This document shows positions 56,827-64,000 of a stretch of 64,000 bases of DNA, one piece after another. This stretch comes from Blastobasis lacticolella (lineage: Eukaryota > Arthropoda > Insecta > Lepidoptera > Blastobasidae). The stretch is taken from the NCBI GenBank assembly GCA_905147135.1, contig LR990053.1, positions 15,884,501-15,948,500 on the forward strand, written 5' to 3'. Below the pieces are notes generated by a model that saw only the letters and a list, made by a program, of their open reading frames with translations, was not told the origin of the DNA and did no database searches. How positions within the stretch are numbered: position 1 is the stretch's first letter; each line of letters starts with the position of its first letter. The translations under genes were made by a program, and so were the position numbers.

Positions 56827-57294
56827 AACTAGAAAAAACATTGCGTTAAATTGTATAAACGGCGGTTCGTCGTGATCTTGAATACCCATTTTGGGTACGT
56901 TGACGTTACTATTGCCTCTAAAAACTGCGAAAATTGCTCAAATCCAAAACTTACCTAATCTGGCTCGGTTGCCGCATGTAAATAGGTTTAAAACAGATGT
57001 AAGAATGATAGCTTACTGAGCAAGATGTAGTGAATAACGTCGCAGAATTGATATTCGATAAATTCGTTGCTCTGTTTTGAATGGTTGACATATTATATAT
57101 CTTTGTGAGCTTAACCGTTCCCATATTGATACTCTATTTAAGTATATATGACATTTTTCTTTTACACTCTTTTGACGATATTTTGCAAACAACTCAAGAC
57201 ACCCCAAATGTTAACCCAACACAAATGTTAGTCGACACGCTAAGAAGACCTCGTTTCACCATTATTTAATCCCCAACACGCGGAATCCTGGTTG

Positions 57295-57385
57295 TTTTTT
57301 TTTTTTTTTTTTTTATGGCATACGGTAGGCAAACAGGCAAACGGGCCACCCGATGGAAAGTGGTCACCACTGCCAAAGCCACGGT
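57295..57385 (-). repeat. LINE 3'-end fragment with 20-T tract
   Basis: A T run (57295-57314), then ATGGCATACGGTAGGCAAAC, AGGCAAACGGGCCACCCGAT and GGAAAGTGGTCACCACTGCC. It is a near match to 3716-3825. The long uninterrupted tail suggests recent insertion. Confidence 0.75.
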
Positions 57386-57599
57386 TCCCCAAATCCCCAC
57401 CCCATGGAGCACTGGAAACCTTACTCACCGGCAGAAACACAATACTATTTAAAAGAGTATTATTTAGCTGCGATATTCTGTAAGGTGGAGGTACTTCCCC
57501 AGTCGGGCGGCTCCAATTCGAACGAGATACCCCGCTATGCCCTACCTCTCTTTAATTAATTAATATTGATGAGGCACGAGCGGATTAAAAATAAAGAGT

Positions 57600-58840
57600 T
57601 TTAAGTTATGTCATATAATGTATTTTCAAGCTTTTGTAGCTTAAACCAGGCCCAAGGTCAAGGGGACTCTGTTTAATTGTTAGACAGAAATGTTGGACTC
57701 AGCTTCAACATTAAGGCGTAATTGAAACGGGAAGTTCATTATCAGAAGCTATTTCAGAATCATATTATTGTAGTGATTTTTCTCCTCAACGACTGACTCC
57801 CAGCATCTTATTCCACCGTTCTGGGTAGCAATTGCTATGCTCTTATTTCAAATGGGTTCCTACCTACCTACCAAGTACCAACCTACCTGGTAAGCCGCAG
57901 TGTGAGTTATCAGAATCTAAGCGAGGCTAGCTTTGATATGCCGACTCATAAACCAAGTTGAGGTTATGGCTAAGCCGCATTTTTAAACTATTATGTAATA
58001 GGATGGAGATACGAAAATCTTTCCGACTATGTTCCGGCTAGAACTCGACGAAACTAGTTTTAGGTTGTTCTTTGTTTCATATATTTTAGCCTAGAAACAA
58101 TCTTCAACCGAAATTGTATGGAATCCCAGATGAATGTTCAAATAAAAACTTTGGAATTTGTTTCTTAATGTAATCCAACGTAGGTGTGTGAATGAAAGTA
58201 TGTAGGTATTTAGTTAATGGTAAAAACCTACTCACAGGTTTCGTAAGTATACGAAATAAAAGTCTAATGTTTATTTTATTTTACGTTACCATTATATTCA
58301 TTCGAAGAAGGCGGGCAAGAAATACAAAAGCATTACTTTGTGTTGGAAAAGGTTCATATTTTCCAAGGTACAATGCGAAGGAAAAGTGGAACGCTCCAGA
58401 CTGAAAGTGTAAGGTCTCTGTCACTGGCGATTATCAAGGTTGTTACCCGATAACGAGTTATCTTGTTGAAAAAGTTCGTTGCGTCATTTCGGCGGCGGTT
58501 GGGGTTACTTTCTAAGCCGATATTCGAAGTTACGGAACTTTGGATGACTGGAATTAGGAAGGTAAGAACCGATGGCTTGATCAATATAGAACAAGTACTT
58601 ACTTGGTCACGCCTACCTACCTAGGTAGGCACTTTCACGGTGAGATGGGTCGAATAACGGACGAATTCTTAATCTAGGGTTAAATTGACATGACAGTTTT
58701 ACGAATCACGGGCCTACAGGGTAGGCCGGAATCGCCTCGCCAATGGAATTAGCTATTATTTATTATGGTAGCTCCGGTCCCACGGCTGTCATTGGCGTCG
58801 TATGAACTAATTTACTGAATGCGGGTGACTCAGTATAATG
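57600..58840. other. intron stretch, nothing recognised
   Basis: AT-rich with CCTACCTACC-type words. The frame at 58192-58404 and its opposite-strand partner show no domain. Confidence 0.3.
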
Positions 58841-58844
58841 AACT

Positions 58845-58925
58845 TTGCGCCCCACTGACGGCCAGCCCCGGCTTCGCACGAGCTTTAATCATATACCTAA
58901 ACCTTGTTAGTTGAATTCTCTATCG
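58845..58925 (-). repeat. fragment of the AAACTACTGAACGG family, 3' part
   Basis: CAGCCCCGGCTTCGCACGAG and CATATACCTAAACCTTGTTA are the reverse complement of the GAAGCCGGG and GGTTTAGGTGTA parts seen at 13054-13221. Confidence 0.55.
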
Positions 58926-59634
58926 AAGCTAGTCATTTCTAGCTCGCTATAGGAGATACAAACGGCCATACACTTTTCATCGCGTATAGAAGTCTATATG
59001 CGGTGTTGCTATATACCTTCTAAGCAAATGAACAAGGAAAACAGCGTAGTGAGGAGTAGCGGGGTCGGGCGCTAGGCATATAGGCTGCCGGGGCCACCAG
59101 GCGCGCAGAAACTACTAAGAGCCAAACTAGCGTCGGCGCCCACTTGCGCTAGCCGTGGTCGCGACTCGTAACCCCAGTTTAATTATGCAACACGTTTATA
59201 ATAGCACCATTCGACGGCAAAGTAATACAATTCGGTACAAGCCACCTCTGACGAGGCGCAGTAACACAAAACAACTAACTCGTTTCAATTCCTGGATCGT
59301 TTTGAGACCAATGACCCTAGATTGCGGTCAAGGAAATGATTCATCCCAAATATTACGAGGATACCTCACCTCGATCGTGCCAAGGTCATCCTAATAAAGC
59401 CGAGACGGATTTTAATCGTAACATCTGATAAGTAAACTGGTAATTGAAGTCAAATGTTGAATTTTGAATGGCTGTAATAAAACTTATTTCTGTCGTGCAA
59501 AAAAGAATATTATCATATTACACACACCTAAAACAAGCATAGCAACTAAATAAATCACATCTACACAATACCACCATAACTAACACAACAATGTCTAATC
59601 GAAAACATTATATGTAAGTACCTATTCAAATATA

Positions 59635-59800
59635 TCCTGAATTACTAAACCGATTTTAAAGAAACAAAGCTACGAACCATCCCGAGTAAACTAGCTTCCA
59701 AAGAAAGAAATCGCATTGAAATCGGTCCAACCGTTAGGGAAACAGATACACACATACTTCGACACACAGAAACTTGTAACGCCCATTTAGCATTGGGGGT
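59635..59800 (+). repeat. LINE 3'-end fragment (AAATCGGTCCAACCGTT)
   Basis: AATTACTAAACCGATTTTAA, ATTGAAATCGGTCCAACCGT and ACACACATACTTCGACACAC. This is the closing part common to many insect LINE or SINE 3' ends. Confidence 0.55.
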
Positions 59801-61040
59801 TAAAAACCTAGTTGCCATATCTAACAGCCGTTTACCTAATCCCGGCTTAAATATCGGCGCAAGACGCCCCTAGGGTGATTAGAAGCTAACCGTGAGACTT
59901 GGCCTGGTGCCAACGGTGTCGCGGGAGCGTTCACCCGCTGCCCACCTGACAGTGCCACCTTATCTGCTCAGTAGACAAAGTTGGAACTATTGACGCCGTT
60001 TACTTAACATGGTTTCTTAAGCCACACTAGCGCCGCCCTCTAGTGAATAGATATGTTGGTGGTAGTACTTTATTTCGGCTTGTATCGAACCCACACATTC
60101 CAAGGGACACCCCTGATCTGATTGACGTCATTAAACTGCGGATTTACTATGATTTCATGAGCGAACGAGGAAATCGAAATAGGTTTGTTGACATGTTTAT
60201 TTTATTGCATAAATTGGAGAATGGAAAACTATATTTAAATACTTAACTTTGAAAATAGTGAGATGATTATGAAAGGACGTACGTATGACACTTGGAAAGA
60301 ATTTAGTTTACAAATCGGGAAAGAATGTTCGATATCCTTTCAGTAGTTTCGGGAGGCACAAACATACACACCTTTCCTCTTTTTTATTAAGAACAGATAT
60401 AGAATACAAAAGAATGGAATATATGTTTATTTGCCACTCCATACATACACATACAGCTTAATAATAAACTTATTAAATGCTTCTAATAAGAAAAACAACA
60501 AAGTATCAAGAGCATTCTGATCATTGTTTCTCCAACTGCAACAACAATCAATATTTCCCATATAAGCCGCATGTGTATGCTGCTGTAGCACAAAAAGGTC
60601 GATCGAAGATATCGTATAGCTTCAGTAGGCATCAGTTCTTCACTCTTGTGACGTAAAATTCCGTGCACATTAAATTTCGTCGACGAAACGTCGTTTTCTT
60701 TATTGGCTTAGTAGGCGTCTAGGAATGTATCATTAGTTCCGAATAGTATCGTAGCGGCCTGTAAAACAGTATAAACTATGCCTTTGCCCAATGGGTTTTA
60801 TGAATGAATGTTTACTACTACTATTTTTACGAGTACGTCGACTTTCGACTTTCGGGATTCAGCTCGCGTAGGATTACGCCAAACAAATTTTGAGCGGTTA
60901 TGAATTATTGATACGCGGTTCGGACGAACCAATAGGAGCTGGATGGTGATTTTAATATTCCCGAGTCAATAGAAAATGAAGATTTGGTAGATTAACAATG
61001 AAATTATGGCTTTTGTAAATAATGAATAAATATGCTTGGA

Positions 61041-61264
61041 CAAATTCACATAGCGCCATCTAGCCCCGAAGTAAGCAAAGCTTGTGATATGGGTGCTAGA
61101 CAACAACTTATATATTTTTGAAATATATACTTTTTATACATGCAACACCCAGACCCGTAACGTAAATGAAAATCCATCATTTCAATTTCTGCCCGGCCGG
61201 GAATCGAACCCAGAACCTCTGCGTGGCAAACCTCCATATTAACCCACTGAACCACTCAGGACGT
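61041..61264 (-). repeat. SINE-1, complete and best-preserved copy
   Basis: Reading from the right: CCTGAGTGGTTCAGTGGGTT, GTTTGCCACGCAGAGGTTCT, GGGTTCGATTCCCGGCCGGG (consensus B-box), CAGAAATTGAAATGATGGAT, ACGGGTCTGGGTGTTGCATG, TGTCTAGCACCCATATCACA, AGCTTTGCTTACTTCGGGGC and TAGATGGCGC. The near-consensus B-box suggests it is the youngest copy here. Confidence 0.82.
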
Positions 61265-61993
61265 CATAACACGCCATAACAGGCTATTGTCGCCATTTTT
61301 TCCTCAGCCCATTCTAGTATCATACCTCTCAAACCTTACTTAACATGATAATAACTAATACGGCGCGACAGCTGCGCCTGCGTCGATGGTAACACAACAC
61401 CGCGTTTTTTGCACTACCGCCGACCTTGGAATGACTTTTACTTACCTACATCGAAGCTTGCGAGTTGTGAGACGAGAGCTTCCTGTGAACTACGTGGCCG
61501 TTGGATTACGAAGTTGGATGAGTAGAATGGATGTTCTGGTGTTCGGTTTTATTGAGAATCTCTGATGAAGTGGAGTAAATTGGGTTAGAAATTTTCACCC
61601 GTGCGCATTTCGACATCTTCAAACGAGAAACTTTGGAGATAAAAACTTCCCCAGGTTGCCATCTATATCCGTTAAAATTATATCGAAATCTGTTCAGCGC
61701 TTACTGTTATCTGTAGACTGAACGAAGGCAAGCTTGTTCATTCAAGTAAAAATATTCGCGAATACATTCAAGAAACTATATTTAGACGTTACACTGTTTT
61801 GGCTATAACTTGACAACAATTATCTAGTTCATGCTTGACAAAAACTGCTCAGTATCTGCCTATCTAGCCTTGACCGAAGGGATTCTGTAAAATTGTGTGG
61901 CTAAGTCATTCAAAGTGACCCTATGTCCTTGAGGAATGTCTGGACTGTCAATAGTATGAGTCTATAGGTTTACAGACTCAAACTATACTCCCC

Positions 61994-62063
61994 AAAGCCA
62001 GTATAAGATGAGCTAGCGTCTCTATAGCCAAAATAGCAAAGTTAGCTCCATTTATGCTGGTTA
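61994..62063. mobile_element. 70-bp mini-MITE, copy B
   Basis: AAAGCCAGTATAAGATGAGCTAGC at the left and GTTAGCTCCATTTATGCTGG at the right are imperfect inverted repeats matching 49176-49245. It lies about 150 bases before the second candidate ratchet site. Confidence 0.7.
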
Positions 62064-62179
62064 TCTATAAATCCTCTTCGAAGTCTGAGCGGCTGTCGCG
62101 ATTTGCCTTCGCATAATTCAAAGACCTATTTACGTTTTCAATTTGCCGATGCCTAAGTTAATGTGTGATTGAATAATTG

Positions 62180-62216
62180 GGATTAACGTATTTTTTTTTT
62201 CGTTTACAGGTAAATA
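62180..62216 (+). promoter_or_regulatory. candidate recursive splice site (ratchet point) 2 in mex-3 intron 1
   Basis: TTTTTTTTTTCGTTTACAG (62191-62209) is an excellent acceptor followed immediately by GTAAATAA, a usable donor. GGATTAACG (62180-62188) is a plausible branch point. The CAGGTAAATA core is identical to the site at 44872. The distances would cut the intron into about 22.5-kb and 17.3-kb steps before the window end. Confidence 0.5.
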
Positions 62217-62430
62217 ATCACGTCTGATCGCATCACTTTGGAGTGCAGCTTGAAGTATTAAGTATACCTAGACTATGATTTAACTTTATATATATCTAGA
62301 TACTATATACACACCGTTTTTTTATGTCCGATTGGCTTTCGACGCTCGCGACTGAACACAACCGTGGGTACTAACCGAATTTACTAATTTCAATTTATTG
62401 TAGGACGTATTAGAGAAGAATTTATGTAAC

Positions 62431-62679
62431 ACGTGCGATGTTTTGGATAGTGTAAAAAGTAAGGGTCAGTTCATTACAAAATATAACTTTATGTACGACA
62501 TAATAAGGTACACATTTCATTGAGGTAATTCTAAAATGCCCCGCAGCCGCTACTACACGTGCTATATTTTGGATAGTGTAAAAAGTTGGGGTCAGTTCAT
62601 TACAAAATATAACTTTATGTACGACATGATACGGTACACATTTCATTGAGGTAATTCAAAAATGCCCCGCAGCCGCTAC
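62431..62679 (+). repeat. 126-bp tandem duplication
   Basis: Copy 1 begins at 62431 (ACGTGCGATGTTTTGGATAG) and copy 2 at 62557 (ACGTGCTATATTTTGGATAG). Both continue through TCAGTTCATTACAAAATATA, ACTTTATGTACGACAT and ATGCCCCGCAGCCGCTAC with only a few differences. The high identity suggests a recent event. Confidence 0.92.
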
Positions 62680-62829
62680 GCTGCGCTAGTCTGGCTGGTA
62701 TTAGTAGTAGGTTCCGGAGTTTTTACCTCGTGTTTGCATCGCACTAACCTAGTGCAACGAGTAGCAGTGCACCAGGCGGGCAGGAGTGCGCGCGGGTGCA
62801 TTCTGCATAGTTCATTGGACGTGGACTAG
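62662..62829 (+). CDS. possible 55-codon ORF with signal-peptide-like start
   Basis: ATG at 62662 (in the end of the second duplicate copy) opens 55 codons: MPRSRYAALVWLVLVVGSGV, then FTSCLHRTNLVQRV, ending SSLDVD and TAG. The N-terminus has basic residues, then a ten-residue hydrophobic core and small residues, which is the shape of a secretory signal peptide. There is no known family and no visible splice signal. It may be chance or part of an undetected exon on the mex-3 strand. The same ATG in copy 1 leads into a different frame end. Confidence 0.2.
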   Translation: MPRSRYAALVWLVLVVGSGVFTSCLHRTNLVQRVAVHQAGRSARGCILHSSLDVD

Positions 62830-63608
62830 CGACCACGACGCCACCGATGCACGGACGAACCTTCAGCGCTTGGTAGAAGCACAAAGTGTAGTGCGGTTCA
62901 AAGTTAACTTTAACCTGCGCTGTAAACGATTTTTGAGTAGGATTTCTTCAGGAACTGTGATACCTAATTGTACAGTGTAGGTAATGCGTGCTTGATACTT
63001 TAATAGAACATAGTCGCGATGTGGTAAAAATTCGTAAGAAAGAAGTTTAACGTTTCGAATAAGTCCCATAGCCGTTCCCCAAAACAATATATGTATATCG
63101 GACACGATTAAACACTTTAGAAAACATTTCTATATTTAATAGGAACTTTGATCAACGGATTAAGCAAATACAGACAAATTTCACGCATAATGAATGGCAT
63201 ATCTATCGCAAATTTACACTTATATGAAACTTATGCAAATTATAATAGAAAATCGTAGCCTATATGTAGGTAATCTCCCTTGAAGCGATTACAGAATTGT
63301 GAAACTTATCCCAATTCCCAAGCAGTTATTGTTGATCCCGGAACAGTAGAATTCCATCCACTGTTTTCTCTATTCGTTTTGTAGGTTAGATGTACGCCAA
63401 GCGGCTACCAGGATAGCAGAAGCGGGCGGACATGTCGCTATAGTGGCACGGTATGCGCATAGCGCGCTGTCAAAATTAACACTGTCTCTAGAGATTGCGA
63501 CATTTGGAACTGGGACTCGGCCTGACCGGCATCCATGTCAAGAAACGCGTGACTCATTCCTGAGCAGTCCAGCTCGGTTCCGTATAAGCATATGTATTAG
63601 CTGTTGGT

Positions 63609-63662
63609 GTCGGTGGCTGAGTGGTTGCGGTGTTAGACTCGTAAGCGAGAGATCATCATCAT
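63609..63662 (+). repeat. SINE-2 head joined directly to its ATC-rich tail
   Basis: GTCGGTGGCTGAGTGGTTGC, GTTAGACTCGTAAGCGAGAG and then ATCATCATCATCA. The body between head and tail is missing. The join leads straight into the repeat at 63663. Confidence 0.65.
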
Positions 63663-63757
63663 CACAGCCCATAACAGTCCACTGCTCTCTCCCACGAAAG
63701 GGGAGGTTATTGCCATAATCTCCACGCTTGGCAGGCGGGTTGGAGATCGCAGTGTTT
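63663..63757 (+). repeat. dispersed repeat (GGTTATTGCCATAATCTCCACG family)
   Basis: Nearly identical to 23705-23800 over the segment CAGCCCATAACAG to GGCGGGTTGGAGATCG. The two copies are 40 kb apart in the same intron and the same orientation. Confidence 0.78.
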
Positions 63758-63894
63758 AAATATAACAATGGAAATGCTGCTGCCCATTTTCCCGACTACG
63801 GAGACTCTTGATCTTTTGCCTCGAAAACATTAGTCGCCTTGTACGACACCCATGAGTGTAAGGGGTTCGTGCTATTCTACTCTGCCGGACACCA

Positions 63895-63985
63895 CACGGC
63901 CAAGAGAGAGATACCGAGTTCGAATCCCACTGCGGCTGTGTAGCAATGACTCTTTTCACCGTCGCACGGTGATTAACGTAGGGAG
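63895..63985 (+). repeat. SINE-2 fragment (B-box and first body part)
   Basis: AAGAGAGAGATACCGAGTTC, GAATCCCACTGCGGCTGTGT and AGCAATGACTCTTTTC match the B-box to body portion of 16338-15985. Confidence 0.6.
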
Positions 63986-64000
63986 GACAGCTATGACTAG

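Larger units (their letters stand above)
22422..64000 (+). other. mex-3 intron 1 (extends past window end)
   Basis: No sequence encoding the expected continuation of KH1 (CKIKALRAKTNTYIKTPV) was found on the plus strand, so the intron is longer than 41.5 kb. Its first 4 kb and last 8 kb are repeat-rich. The middle is repeat-poor with CpG-rich blocks. Candidate recursive splice sites are listed separately. No independent gene inside it could be supported apart from one low-confidence short ORF. Confidence 0.75.

Noticed and set aside
62431..62679. CRISPR-like or satellite array
   Set aside because: Only two copies of 126 bases without spacers in eukaryotic DNA; a simple tandem duplication.

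Overview
This is eukaryotic nuclear DNA, almost certainly from a moth or butterfly (Lepidoptera). It contains split genes with GT-AG introns, no operons, and many dispersed repeats of lepidopteran type: tRNA-headed SINEs, LINE ends containing AAACTACTGAACGGATTTTC or CCCGCGACTTCGTCTGC, and LINE 3' ends containing CCACCTGATGG. The order is inferred from the repeat types and the two genes. The species cannot be read from the window.

Only two protein genes are supported, and they stand head to head about 16 kb apart. On the minus strand, 161-5679 holds six exons of the coatomer epsilon subunit (COPE, COPI vesicle coat). All six splice in frame to 260 codons, and the last roughly 45 codons lie beyond the left edge. 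On the plus strand, 22184-22421 is the first coding exon of a MEX-3 family KH-domain RNA-binding protein. It ends in the GxxG loop of the first KH domain. No second exon was found, so the first intron runs more than 41 kb to the right edge.

Layout: 1-5700 is COPE, with introns carrying repeats, a 470-bp hAT-like non-autonomous transposon with an 8-bp target duplication, and a MITE. From 5700 to 21100 lies repeat-dominated intergenic DNA with SINEs, LINE pieces and a 99-bp palindromic insertion. From 21100 to 22421 are the probable mex-3 promoter region, 5' UTR (with an upstream ORF) and first coding exon. From 22422 to 26750 the intron start is rich in repeats and includes a 230-bp foldback. 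From about 26.8 to 56 kb the intron is poor in recognisable repeats and dotted with CpG-rich blocks, which suggests a regulatory landscape. From 56 to 64 kb repeats return, with a 126-bp tandem duplication beside a small secretory-looking ORF.

The most interesting observation is a pair of sites in the mex-3 intron, at 44872/44873 and 62209/62210. In each, a long pyrimidine tract leads to CAG directly followed by GTAAATA. This is the form of zero-length 'ratchet' exons used for recursive splicing of very long insect introns. A second candidate is a compact CRE / 16-bp palindrome / TATA module at 45789-45857, which might be an internal promoter. Nothing here resembles a prokaryotic system, CRISPR array, virus or toxin gene.
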